In this document: piece by piece, positions 15,813 through 23,244 of the stretch
Layout: each line of letters begins with the position of its first letter
Numbering within the stretch: the stretch's first letter is position 1
DNA from: JBCBKL01 sp963922565
Lineage (GTDB): Bacteria > Pseudomonadota > Alphaproteobacteria > Rhodobacterales > Rhodobacteraceae
Assembly: GCA_963922565.1 (NCBI GenBank)
Contig: CAWUIQ010000049.1
Location: 1-23,441, forward strand
Direction of reading: 5' to 3'
DNA: 23,441 bases
Made by a program: the position numbers and the translations under genes
The notes under the pieces: model-generated
Seen by the model: only the letters and a program-made list of their open reading frames with translations
Told to the model about the DNA's origin: nothing
Database searches by the model: none

Positions 15813-17327
15813 TCAGGACGACAGCTTTTTCGACACCAGTTCGTTGACCGCCTTGGGGTTTGCTTTCCCGCCGGTCGCCTTCATCACCTGCCCGACGAAC
15901 CAACCCGCCAGCTTGGGGTTTTCCTTGGCCTTTTCGACCTGCGCGGGGTTGGCGGCGATGATCTCGTCCACGGCGGCCTCGATGGCGCCGGTATCGGTGA
16001 CCTGTTTCATGCCCCGCTCTTCGACGATCTTTGCCGGGTTGCCGCCCTCGGTGTAGACGATCTCGAACAGGTCCTTGGCGATCTTGCCGGAGATGTCACC
16101 GGATTTGATCAGCGCGATGATGCCCGCGAGCTGGGCGGGCGAGACCGGGCTTTCGGAGATGTCGTGGTCCTCTTTCTTGAGCCGTCCGAAGAGTTCGTTG
16201 ATGACCCAGTTCGCGGCGAGCTTGCCGTCGCCGCAGGTGCCTGCGACCTCTTCGAAGAAGGCGGCATCGGCGGTTTCGGCCGTCAGCACGCTGGCGTCGT
16301 AGTCGGTCAGGCCGAAATCGCCCATGAAGCGGGCCTTCTTGGCGTCGGGCAGTTCGGGCAGGCTGGCTTGGATGTCATCGACCCAGCCCTGTTCGATTTC
16401 CAGCGGCAGAAGGTCGGGGTCGGGGAAATAGCGGTAATCATGTGCCTCTTCCTTTGAGCGCATGGATCGCGTTTCACCCTTGTCGGGGTCGTAGAGGCGG
16501 GTTTCCTGATCGACGCTGCCGCCGCCCTCGACGATCGCGATCTGGCGGCGCGCCTCGTAGTCGATGGCCTGCTGGATGAAGCGCATGGAATTCATGTTCT
16601 TGATTTCGCAACGCGTGCCGAGATGGGAGAAATCCTGTGTCTCCTGATACTTCTCATAATCGCCCGGACGGCAGATCGAGACGTTGACGTCGGCGCGCAG
16701 GTTGCCGTTCTGCATGTTGCCGTCGCAGGTGCCGAGATAGCGCAGGATCTGGCGCAGCTTGGTGATGTAGGCGGCGGCCTCTTCGGGCCCGCGGATGTCG
16801 GGGCGGCTGACGATTTCCATCAGCGCCACGCCGGTGCGGTTGAGATCGACGAAGGACATGGCCGGGTCCATGTCGTGGATCGATTTGCCCGCGTCCTGTT
16901 CGAGGTGGATGCGTTCGATGCGGACATTGCGGGCGACGCCCGGGCCCATTTCGACGAGGATTTCGCCCTCGCCCACGATGGGGTGGTAGAGCTGCGAGAT
17001 CTGGTAGCCCTGGGGCAGGTCGGGGTAGAAGTAATTCTTGCGGTCGAAAGCCGATTTCAGGTTGATCTCGGCATTCAATCCCAGCCCCGTTCGCACCGCC
17101 TGTTCCACGCAGAATTCATTGATGACCGGCAGCATGCCCGGCATGGCGGCGTCAACGAACGAGACGTTCGAGTTCGGCTCGGCCCCGAACTCGGTCGAGG
17201 CGCCGGAAAAGAGCTTGGCCTTGCTGCTGACCTGCGCGTGCACCTCCATCCCGATGACCAGCTCCCAATCCTCCTTGGCGCCAGAAATGACTTTGGGCTT
17301 GGGGGTCTCATAGGTCAGGTCGAGCAT
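15813..17327 (-). CDS. gatB: Asp-tRNA(Asn)/Glu-tRNA(Gln) amidotransferase subunit GatB
   Basis: GatB is the tRNA-binding and kinase subunit of GatCAB, which converts Glu-tRNA(Gln) and/or Asp-tRNA(Asn) to the correctly charged forms using ammonia from GatA. The N-terminal cradle domain shows WELVIGMEVHAQVSSKAKLFSG, then DRKNYFYPDLPQGYQISQLY, LEQDAGKSIHD, DLNRTGVALMEIVS and CDGNMQNGNLRADVNVS. The helical and YqeY-like tail ends GWFVGQVMKATGGKANPKAVNELV. The length is normal at about 504 residues. The ATG at 17327 has GGAG six bases upstream and gives the family start MLDLTYE. An in-frame ATG four codons earlier lacks a clear Shine-Dalgarno. gatA and gatC are not in the window. Confidence 0.96.
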   Translation of the reverse strand: MLDLTYETPKPKVISGAKEDWELVIGMEVHAQVSSKAKLFSGASTEFGAEPNSNVSFVDAAMPGMLPVINEFCVEQAVRTGLGLNAEINLKSAFDRKNYFYPDLPQGYQISQLYHPIVGEGEILVEMGPGVARNVRIERIHLEQDAGKSIHDMDPAMSFVDLNRTGVALMEIVSRPDIRGPEEAAAYITKLRQILRYLGTCDGNMQNGNLRADVNVSICRPGDYEKYQETQDFSHLGTRCEIKNMNSMRFIQQAIDYEARRQIAIVEGGGSVDQETRLYDPDKGETRSMRSKEEAHDYRYFPDPDLLPLEIEQGWVDDIQASLPELPDAKKARFMGDFGLTDYDASVLTAETADAAFFEEVAGTCGDGKLAANWVINELFGRLKKEDHDISESPVSPAQLAGIIALIKSGDISGKIAKDLFEIVYTEGGNPAKIVEERGMKQVTDTGAIEAAVDEIIAANPAQVEKAKENPKLAGWFVGQVMKATGGKANPKAVNELVSKKLSS

Positions 17328-17367
17328 GGGGGTCTCCATCGTGGAACGGGAGACGGTTTAGGGGAGG

Positions 17368-17391
17368 GGGCGGGCACGCGCAAGCCCGCCC
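17368..17391 (-). terminator. GC-rich hairpin after the RTX gene
   Basis: GGGCGGGC (17368-17375) and GCCCGCCC (17384-17391) form a perfect 8-bp stem with an 8-nt loop, beginning 3 bp past the RTX stop codon on the minus strand. The following bases are C-rich, not T-rich, so it is terminator-like but atypical. It probably separates the RTX gene from gatB. Confidence 0.6.
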
Positions 17392-17394
17392 GGA

Positions 17395-19155
17395 TCAGAT
17401 GAAGCTGATCAGATCGTCCGACCACGTCGCGGCGGCATCGTTCAGTATCGCGAGCCCATCATTGCCTGGCACCCAAATCAGCACATTGCCGCCCTGGATC
17501 TGGGTGGTGAAGGGGATCGGCCCGCCGTCGGGCGTGATCAGCCGCACCCGGTCCATCTCGGCATCAAAGTTGTCGACGATGTCCGTCCCGAAATCGCCCT
17601 GCGTCGTGTTGAAGACGAAATAGTCGCCTGTCAGATCATGGCCCACGAGGCTGTCGTTTCCAGCACCCCCATCCAGGGTGGTGCGGTTCAGATCGTCGTT
17701 GAATTGTGCGTTGTCCGAGCCCGATATGATGGTGTCGTTGCCCGCGCCGCCAAGGGCCGTGTCGCGCCCGTCGCCCGTTTCGATATAGTCGTTGCCATTG
17801 CCGCCCGACAGGAAATCCTGCGAGAGATCCTGCAACGTGTTCACCACGCGCAGATCGGTGTTGCCGCCAAAGATCCGGTCATCGCCGTCGCCGCCATAGG
17901 CGATGTTGTGGCCGCCCTCAAAGGTGATGCTGTCGTTGCCGGTATCACCGATCACGGTGTCGTCGCCGTAGTCCACGGCGCGTATCGTGTCGTTACCCGA
18001 ACCGGCAAAAAGGTGATTGCCGTTCTGCCCCTGGGCGGTGTTGGCTACGATCACATCGTCCCCGTCACCGCCATAGGCCGTATCGTTCCCGTAGCCGGTA
18101 TTGATCCTGTCGTCATCCGCATTGCCCCGCAGGATGTCGTTCCCGTCATCGCCGTACAAAAAGTCGACATCATCGCCGCCACGAATTGTGTCGTCGCCCT
18201 GACCGCCCCTTAAGACGTCGATACCACGGCCCCCGCGGATCAGGTCGTTGCCGTCCCGGCCCGAGATCACGTCGTCGCCCCAGTCGCCAATCATCCTGTC
18301 GTTTCCGGCCCCACCATCGATGGTGTCGTTGTTATTGCCGCCTGTGATCGTGTCATTCCCCGACCCGCCGTGCATCGTGTCGAAACCGCCGCGCCCGTCG
18401 ATCCGGTCGTTGCCCGATCCGCCGTCGATGCTGTCATCGAAAAGCCCGCCTTCGATACTGTCATTGCCGCTGCCGCCGGTCAGGGTGTTTTCGCCGTATT
18501 GCGAGCGGATCGTGTCGTTGCCACTGCCGCCGTCGATGCGGTCGCTGTCGACCCATCCCACAATGCTGTCATTGCCGGCCCCGCCATAGACATAGGCCAC
18601 GAGGTCGAGGTCATAACCGCTGACCCCATCGTCGATGATCACCGTATCGCTGCCGTCGCCAGCATAGACCGTGTCCCGGCCCCGTCCGGTGATGATCCGG
18701 TCGTGGCCCGTGCCGCCGACGAGGTACTGATCGCCCGCGCCGCCGATGATCGTGTCATTGCCTTCGGCGCCATCGACGGTGTCGCGCCCGTCACCGGTTT
18801 CGATCCGGTCGGCGGAGTAGTTGCCGTAGATGACGTTGTTGCCGCGCCCACCATCGATCGTGTCGCCGAAGAACCCGGCATAGATCGTGTCATGTCCCCG
18901 TCCGCCGCGCAGCACGTTGCCGGTGTTGTCGAGGCCAGAGATTTCGCCGCCATAAATAAGGTCTGACCCGGTATCGCCGATGATCGTGTCGGCGCCAAAT
19001 CCGCCGATCAGCGTGTCGCCACCGTCACCGCCGTCGATGCTGTCATTGCCGGAACCGGCATAGATGTAGTCTGATCCTGCAAGGGCAAAAACGGTGTCGT
19101 TGCTGCTGCCAAAGCCTCTGAAATCCGCAAATTGCGTGAGTGTAAAAACGGGCAT
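17395..19155 (-). CDS. RTX calcium-binding repeat protein, probable type I secretion substrate
   Basis: This 586-residue protein is built almost wholly of GGxGxDxxx-type nonapeptides from about residue 30 to 500, well over thirty by eye (for example GGSGNDTI, GGAGNDSI). These fold as a parallel beta-roll on binding Ca2+ outside the cell. There is no N-terminal Sec signal and no recognisable protease, lipase or adhesin domain. The C-terminal 85 residues (FNTTQGDFGTDIVDNFDAEMDRVRL ... DDLISFI) resemble the tail of serralysin-type substrates, where the type I secretion signal lies. No type I ABC exporter or membrane-fusion gene is nearby. The start ATG has AAGGA eight bases upstream, inside a hairpin. 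The role could be surface layer, matrix or adhesion. Confidence 0.88.
   Translation of the reverse strand: MPVFTLTQFADFRGFGSSNDTVFALAGSDYIYAGSGNDSIDGGDGGDTLIGGFGADTIIGDTGSDLIYGGEISGLDNTGNVLRGGRGHDTIYAGFFGDTIDGGRGNNVIYGNYSADRIETGDGRDTVDGAEGNDTIIGGAGDQYLVGGTGHDRIITGRGRDTVYAGDGSDTVIIDDGVSGYDLDLVAYVYGGAGNDSIVGWVDSDRIDGGSGNDTIRSQYGENTLTGGSGNDSIEGGLFDDSIDGGSGNDRIDGRGGFDTMHGGSGNDTITGGNNNDTIDGGAGNDRMIGDWGDDVISGRDGNDLIRGGRGIDVLRGGQGDDTIRGGDDVDFLYGDDGNDILRGNADDDRINTGYGNDTAYGGDGDDVIVANTAQGQNGNHLFAGSGNDTIRAVDYGDDTVIGDTGNDSITFEGGHNIAYGGDGDDRIFGGNTDLRVVNTLQDLSQDFLSGGNGNDYIETGDGRDTALGGAGNDTIISGSDNAQFNDDLNRTTLDGGAGNDSLVGHDLTGDYFVFNTTQGDFGTDIVDNFDAEMDRVRLITPDGGPIPFTTQIQGGNVLIWVPGNDGLAILNDAAATWSDDLISFI
17640..19090. 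repeat. RTX nonapeptide coding repeats
   Basis: Degenerate 27-bp units encoding GGxGxDxxx recur through this span. On the plus strand they appear as recurring TCGTTGCC and GCCGCC words. The copies have diverged at DNA level, so this is an ancient protein repeat, not a recent tandem expansion. Confidence 0.75.
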
Positions 19156-19160
19156 CTAAA

Positions 19161-19189
19161 ATATCCTTCAAAATAATTTCGAAGGATAT
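19161..19189 (-). promoter_or_regulatory. 29-bp palindrome covering the RTX ribosome binding site
   Basis: ATATCCTTC (19161-19169) and GAAGGATAT (19181-19189) are perfect inverted arms. The inner AAAT (19171-19174) and ATTT (19176-19179) also pair. On the minus-strand transcript the arm next to the start codon contains the Shine-Dalgarno AAGGA (19168-19164), eight bases before the ATG at 19155. The hairpin would therefore hide the ribosome binding site. As DNA it could also be a dimeric operator. Confidence 0.65.
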
Positions 19190-19242
19190 CACATGCGTCT
19201 GCCGATGTCTTGGTGTGCCGTTTTGGCAGTGCCGGTGCAGCG

Positions 19243-20262
19243 TTATTCCGCTGCGTACATCCCGTCGTAGATCGGGCCGAGCGTGTCAGCCTCAAAGAGT
19301 GAGCTGACGGAGGTCCCGTTCCAGATGTTCAGGATCGCCTGCGCAAAGATCGGCGCCGTTGGTACGATGCGGATGTTGCCGGCGGCCTGAACGGGCTTTG
19401 TCGGCTCGATCGAGTCAGTAATGACGAGCGACTTCATGACCGACTTCGTCACCCGCTCGACCGCTGGCCCCGAGAGCACGCCGTGGCTGATATAGGCGTG
19501 AACCTCTTTCGCACCGTTCGACATCAGCACTTCGGCCGCCTTGCAGAGCGTGCCCGCCGTATCGCAGATGTCGTCGACGATCAGGCAGGTCTTGTCTTTC
19601 ACGTCACCGATGATCGTCATCTCTGCCACTTCGCCCGCCTTTTCGCGACGTTTGTCCACGATCGAGAGGGGCGCGTTGATCCGTTTGGCCAGTTCGCGCG
19701 CCCGCGCAACACCGCCTACGTCGGGTGAGACGATCATCAGCTCGTTCATCCGTCCGCGGAAATTGTCGAGGATGTCGAGGGCAAAGATCGGCGAGGCGTA
19801 AAGATTGTCGACCGGAATGTCGAAAAAGCCCTGAATCTGGGCCGCGTGCAAATCCATCGTCAGAACCCGCTCGACACCGGCGCTGACCAGCATGTTTGCA
19901 ACCAGCTTGGCACTGATGGGTGTGCGCGCCTTGGTGCGTCTGTCTTGCCGTGCATAGCCGAAATAGGGGATCACGGCCGTGATCCGTGCCGCTGACGACC
20001 GCCGCAGCGCGTCGCACATGATCACCAATTCCATCAGGTTGTCGTTGGCGGGGTTCGATGTCGGCTGGATGATGAACATATCCTCACCCCGCACATTCTC
20101 GAACACTTCGACAAAGATCTCGCCGTCGTTGAACCGTTCCACCCGAGCCTCGACCAGCCCCATGCTGATCCCCCGATGCATCGTCATCCGACGGGCGATC
20201 GCCTTGGCCAGTGGCAAGTTCGCATTGCCGGCAATCAGTTTCGGTTCCTGAATCTGCGGCAT
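19243..20262 (-). CDS. prs: Ribose-phosphate pyrophosphokinase (PRPP synthetase)
   Basis: Prs makes 5-phosphoribosyl-1-pyrophosphate from ribose-5-phosphate and ATP, the precursor for purines, pyrimidines, NAD, histidine and tryptophan. Family motifs are clear: FNDGEIFVEVFENVRGEDMFIIQPT near the N-terminus, the catalytic segment YFGYARQDRRTKARTPISAKLVANML, VLTMDLHAAQIQGFFDIPVDNLYA, DVGGVARARELA, the flexible-loop KRREKAGEV, and the PRPP loop CLIVDDICDTAGT. The 339 residues make it a little longer than the roughly 315-residue class I enzymes. It starts at ATG 20262 with AGAGGA eight bases upstream. It is divergent from the isomerase gene, and a 23-bp inverted repeat lies in its leader. Confidence 0.96.
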   Translation of the reverse strand: MPQIQEPKLIAGNANLPLAKAIARRMTMHRGISMGLVEARVERFNDGEIFVEVFENVRGEDMFIIQPTSNPANDNLMELVIMCDALRRSSAARITAVIPYFGYARQDRRTKARTPISAKLVANMLVSAGVERVLTMDLHAAQIQGFFDIPVDNLYASPIFALDILDNFRGRMNELMIVSPDVGGVARARELAKRINAPLSIVDKRREKAGEVAEMTIIGDVKDKTCLIVDDICDTAGTLCKAAEVLMSNGAKEVHAYISHGVLSGPAVERVTKSVMKSLVITDSIEPTKPVQAAGNIRIVPTAPIFAQAILNIWNGTSVSSLFEADTLGPIYDGMYAAE

Positions 20263-20281
20263 GTCGAAGTCCTCTTGCGCC

Positions 20282-20304
20282 TTACGATTGTAACAGAATC
20301 GTAA
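20282..20304. promoter_or_regulatory. 23-bp inverted repeat in the prs/isomerase divergent region
   Basis: TTACGATT (20282-20289) and AATCGTAA (20297-20304) are perfect 8-bp arms with a 7-nt spacer, 19 bp upstream of the prs start codon. A TTGACT resembling a -35 element follows at 20307-20312 on the plus strand. The repeat could be an operator between the two divergent genes or a hairpin in the prs leader. The regulator is not identified. Confidence 0.5.
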
Positions 20305-20369
20305 TGTTGACTCCGCTTAGCACGGCCTTACGGTCCGGCAAACCCGAAGGCCGATCAGAAAGACCGAAA

Positions 20370-20972
20370 ATGCCCCATATCGATTATTACTTCGCCACGC
20401 TTTCTCCGTATACCTACCTGGCCGGGAACCGGTTCGAGGCGGTTGCCGAAAAGCATGGGGCAACCGTGACCTACAAGCCCTTCGACGTTATTGCCGCCTT
20501 CGCTCGCACGGGTGGAACGCCGCCGAAAGACCGCCACATCAGCCGTATCGAATACCGGGCCCAGGAATTGGTCCGCCAGGCCAAGAAACAGGATATGCCG
20601 TTCAACCTGAACCCCGCCCACTGGCCTACCAACGGTGCGCCGGCCGCCTATGCCTTTATCGCTGCACAGAATGCGGGCGGCGGGGATCTGGGCGCGCTGG
20701 TCCATGCCATCACCCGAAGTGTCTGGGCGAATGAAAAGGATATCGCGGAAAACGATGTTGTCCGGGCTTGCCTGGAAGAGGCCGGTTTCGACCCGGCCCT
20801 GGCCGACAGTGGACTTCTGCAAGGGGCGGAAACCTATGCCGCGAACCTTGAGGAAGCGGTCGAGGCCGGTGTCTTTGGCGCGCCCTTCTACATCGTCAAG
20901 GAAACCGGGCAGCGGTTCTGGGGCCAGGATCGCATCGAGGATCTGGATGCCCATCTGAGCGGCGATCTGTGA
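20370..20972 (+). CDS. 2-hydroxychromene-2-carboxylate isomerase (DsbA-like family)
   Basis: This 200-residue protein has the thioredoxin-fold/DsbA-like layout of the HCCA isomerase (kappa glutathione transferase) family. The N-terminus DYYFATLSPYTYLAG has Ser12 where the family keeps its catalytic or GSH-activating serine. FNLNPAHWPTNGAPAAYAFIAAQ follows mid-protein. The C-terminal GVFGAPFYIVKETGQRFWGQDRIEDLDAHL carries the cis-Pro GAP turn and the family WGQDR. In naphthalene degradation the family isomerises 2-hydroxychromene-2-carboxylate, but many members act on unknown substrates, and no aromatic-degradation genes are here. The ATG at 20370 is chosen because upstream in-frame codons encode no family sequence and run into the divergent promoter region. 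Its stop overlaps the next start. Confidence 0.9.
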   Translation: MPHIDYYFATLSPYTYLAGNRFEAVAEKHGATVTYKPFDVIAAFARTGGTPPKDRHISRIEYRAQELVRQAKKQDMPFNLNPAHWPTNGAPAAYAFIAAQNAGGGDLGALVHAITRSVWANEKDIAENDVVRACLEEAGFDPALADSGLLQGAETYAANLEEAVEAGVFGAPFYIVKETGQRFWGQDRIEDLDAHLSGDL

Positions 20973-21751
20973 CCCCACACAGCCGGACCTTTGGCAAGGG
21001 GCCGCGCCGGGCGCTGGCCATTCACTGCACCATGGCCCATGCCGGGGCATGGGGCGGTTTGGGCCGGGCGATGGCCGAGGAATTGACCATCACGGCGATG
21101 GATCTGCCCAGCCATGGCAGTTCGCCCGATTGGCAACCGGGCACGGATCAGCACCGGATGGCTACCGACATGGCCCTGTCGCTGCTGACCGAACCAATGG
21201 ATGTCATCGGCCATTCCTACGGGGCGACCGTCGCATTGCGCCTTGGGGTCGAAGCGCCGGACTGCGTCCGTTCCCTGACCCTGATCGAGCCGGTCTTTTT
21301 CGCCGCCGCCCTGGCCGATGAGCCGGAGCGGGTCCATGCCCATGACGCGGAATTGGTCGACTACGAAGCCGCGAGGGCCAGCGGCGACATGGAGGAGGCC
21401 GCGCGCGCTTTCAACCGTCTCTGGGGTGACGGGACCAGGTGGGCCGATTTCCCGCCGATGACCCGCAAATACATGATAGACCGGGTTCATTTCGTTTCCG
21501 GCAGCACGCCTTTCGTCATTGACGACTACGCAAATCTCATCGGGTCAAAAGCGCTGGAGCGATTGCCGATGCCGGTCTTGCTGATGCAGGGCGAAACGAC
21601 GCCTGATGTCATCGATGCAACGCATCAGGCCATGGACCGCCGCATCCCGCGGGCGCGTCGCGTGACGATCGGGGGTGCGGGTCACATGGCGCCGATCACC
21701 CATCCCGACGCGGTCGCCGCTGAAATCCGGACGCTATTGCAAGAGGTCTAG
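20969..21751 (+). CDS. Alpha/beta hydrolase
   Basis: This 260-residue alpha/beta-hydrolase-fold protein has the nucleophile elbow GHSYG (Ser83), an oxyanion-region segment IHCTMAHAGAW near residues 18-28, an acidic residue after strand 7 in LLMQGETTPDVID (Asp213 the likely acid) and the catalytic His239 in GGAGHMAPITHP. The substrate cannot be predicted: it could be an esterase, a C-C hydrolase or a similar enzyme. It starts with a GTG at 20969 that overlaps the isomerase stop by four bases (GTGA), so the two are translationally coupled. Its last 18 bases overlap antisense with the end of the threonine aldolase gene. Confidence 0.88.
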   Translation: MTPHSRTFGKGPRRALAIHCTMAHAGAWGGLGRAMAEELTITAMDLPSHGSSPDWQPGTDQHRMATDMALSLLTEPMDVIGHSYGATVALRLGVEAPDCVRSLTLIEPVFFAAALADEPERVHAHDAELVDYEAARASGDMEEAARAFNRLWGDGTRWADFPPMTRKYMIDRVHFVSGSTPFVIDDYANLIGSKALERLPMPVLLMQGETTPDVIDATHQAMDRRIPRARRVTIGGAGHMAPITHPDAVAAEIRTLLQEV

Positions 21752-22774
21752 GAACGCGTCGATCTGGGCCGTCTCGATGGACCAGTCGCAAACGAAGCGG
21801 GCGGCCAGCATTTCGTCCGGGTCGTCGCCATCAAGGCTGCATTCCCACATGTAATACTTGGCACCACTGTCATGCAGATGCTGGTGGGCGCGCCGGGGCA
21901 GGGCGGCAAAGATCATGTTGGCCTCGGGTTCGTAGAGAAACTGCCCGCCCTTGTCCCGCAGCCCCGCCGCCAGTCGGGCAGCGTTGTCATTGGCCTGTTC
22001 CGCCAGTTCCAGCCAGAGCCCATCCGCGAGGTAGGCCGACATTTGCGCCGAAAGATACCGGTGTTTCGAAAAGAGATGCGCGCCACGCTTGCGCCGCAAC
22101 TCGAAATCCCACGACTTGTCCGGATCAAAGAGCACAACCGCCTCGACCCCCATGCAGCCGTTCTTGGTTCCGCCAAAGCTCAGCGCCTCGACGCCCAGCT
22201 TCCACGTCATCTCGGCCGGGCTGCAACCAAGCGCGACAAGCGCATTGGCAAAGCGGGCACCGTCCATGTGAACGGGGAGGCCGAATGCCTTGGCGACGTC
22301 CGTCAGGCTGCGCAGTTCATCAAGGGAATAGACCCCGCCGCGTTCCGTGACCTGCGTGATCGAAACCGGTCCGCGCTGCGGTCCGTGGACACCGCGCGCC
22401 TCTTCGGCGGCGATCGACCGGCGCAGATCGGCGGCCGTCATCTTGTGATGACCCGGCACCAGCGTCAGCTTGGCACCGCCGGTAAAGAATTCCGGCGCGT
22501 TGCATTCGTCTTCGTGGATATGGGCGACGGGCGAACAAAAGACGGTGCTCCACGGGGCGGCATAACAGCCGAGGGCGATGGAGTTCGCCGCCGTGCCCGT
22601 CGCAACCAGATAAACCGCGGCCAGCGGCGCCTCGAAAATCTCACGGATCGAAGCCTCGACCCCGCGCATGATGTCGTCGGCGCCGTAGGGCATCGCGAAA
22701 CCATTGTTGGCGGCTGTCAGCGCTTCGACGATCTGCGGATGGGCCGGGCCCATATTGTCGGAGGCAAAGAACAT
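21734..22774 (-). CDS. Low-specificity threonine aldolase (PLP-dependent)
   Basis: This PLP-dependent beta-eliminating lyase should cleave threonine or allo-threonine to glycine and acetaldehyde. It shows the family pattern from the start (FFASDNMGPAHPQIVEAL), then YGADDIM, HEDECNAPEFFTGGAKL, the PLP-pyridine segment HMDGARFANAL, and the Schiff-base lysine in ALSFGGTKNGCMG (Lys204). The start at ATG 22774 shares one base with the ycgN stop (TGATG), has GAGGAG upstream and gives the family N-terminus. A further in-frame start 11 codons upstream would overlap ycgN. The length of 346 residues is normal. The L-, D- or allo-preference cannot be read from the sequence. Confidence 0.91.
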   Translation of the reverse strand: MFFASDNMGPAHPQIVEALTAANNGFAMPYGADDIMRGVEASIREIFEAPLAAVYLVATGTAANSIALGCYAAPWSTVFCSPVAHIHEDECNAPEFFTGGAKLTLVPGHHKMTAADLRRSIAAEEARGVHGPQRGPVSITQVTERGGVYSLDELRSLTDVAKAFGLPVHMDGARFANALVALGCSPAEMTWKLGVEALSFGGTKNGCMGVEAVVLFDPDKSWDFELRRKRGAHLFSKHRYLSAQMSAYLADGLWLELAEQANDNAARLAAGLRDKGGQFLYEPEANMIFAALPRRAHQHLHDSGAKYYMWECSLDGDDPDEMLAARFVCDWSIETAQIDAFLDLLQ

Positions 22775-23244
22775 CAGGTCGGCTCCTCGATGATATGATC
22801 TTCCCAATCGTCTTCGGGGATATCGAACTCGCTCAGCGTGCGGTCGCGCACGCTGACACCGGCCTCATGCACGGTTTCGGCTGTGCCGGAAACCAGCGGA
22901 TGCCAGTCTGGCAGGCTCTTGCCTTCCCAAAGCAGGCGATACGCGCAGGTTTGCGGCATCCAGTATGCGTGTTGGTCGATGTTGTCGGGTGATAGCGTGA
23001 TGCAGTCCGGCACGAATTGGTGCCGGTTTTCGTAATGGGCGCAGCGGCAGGTGCGATCGTCGAGCAGACGGCAGGCGATGCGGGTCAGGGCGACCTCGCC
23101 CGTTTCATCGTCTTCGAGCTTGTTGAGGCAGCATTTGCCGCAGCCGTCGCACAATGCCTCCCATTCCTTGGGCGTCATGGCCTTGAGCGCCTTGCGCTCC
23201 CAATACCGGTTCGGCAGGCCGCTGCGGTCGATCGGATCGGTCAT
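22774..23244 (-). CDS. YcgN family cysteine-cluster protein (UPF0260)
   Basis: This 156-residue protein belongs to the YcgN/UPF0260 family. The N-terminal RYWERKALKAMTPKEWEALCDGCGKCCLNKLED carries the CxxCxxCC cluster (Cys32, 35, 38, 39). Further cysteines at IACRLLDDRTCRCAHY and PDCITLSPDN bring the total to nine with QTCAYRLLWEGK. The cluster probably binds a metal, by analogy with related zinc- or iron-binding CxxCxxCC families. The biological role is unknown. The start codon overlaps the ribF stop (ATGA) and the stop overlaps the aldolase start, so it is the middle gene of a tightly coupled trio. Confidence 0.92.
   Translation of the reverse strand: MTDPIDRSGLPNRYWERKALKAMTPKEWEALCDGCGKCCLNKLEDDETGEVALTRIACRLLDDRTCRCAHYENRHQFVPDCITLSPDNIDQHAYWMPQTCAYRLLWEGKSLPDWHPLVSGTAETVHEAGVSVRDRTLSEFDIPEDDWEDHIIEEPT

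Noticed and set aside
17638..18966. Long plus-strand open frames rich in Val, Ala and Ile opposite the RTX gene
   Set aside because: They are mirror images of the repeated GGxGxDxxx codons on the minus strand and show no start signals.
17640..19090. Regularly repeated DNA that might be a CRISPR array or a minisatellite
   Set aside because: The period follows 9-residue protein repeats in frame, the copies are degenerate, and there are no unique spacers between identical repeats.
20211..20369. N-terminal extension of the isomerase by 53 codons
   Set aside because: It would overlap the prs start and its promoter region, and the extra residues do not resemble the family, which begins at DYYF.
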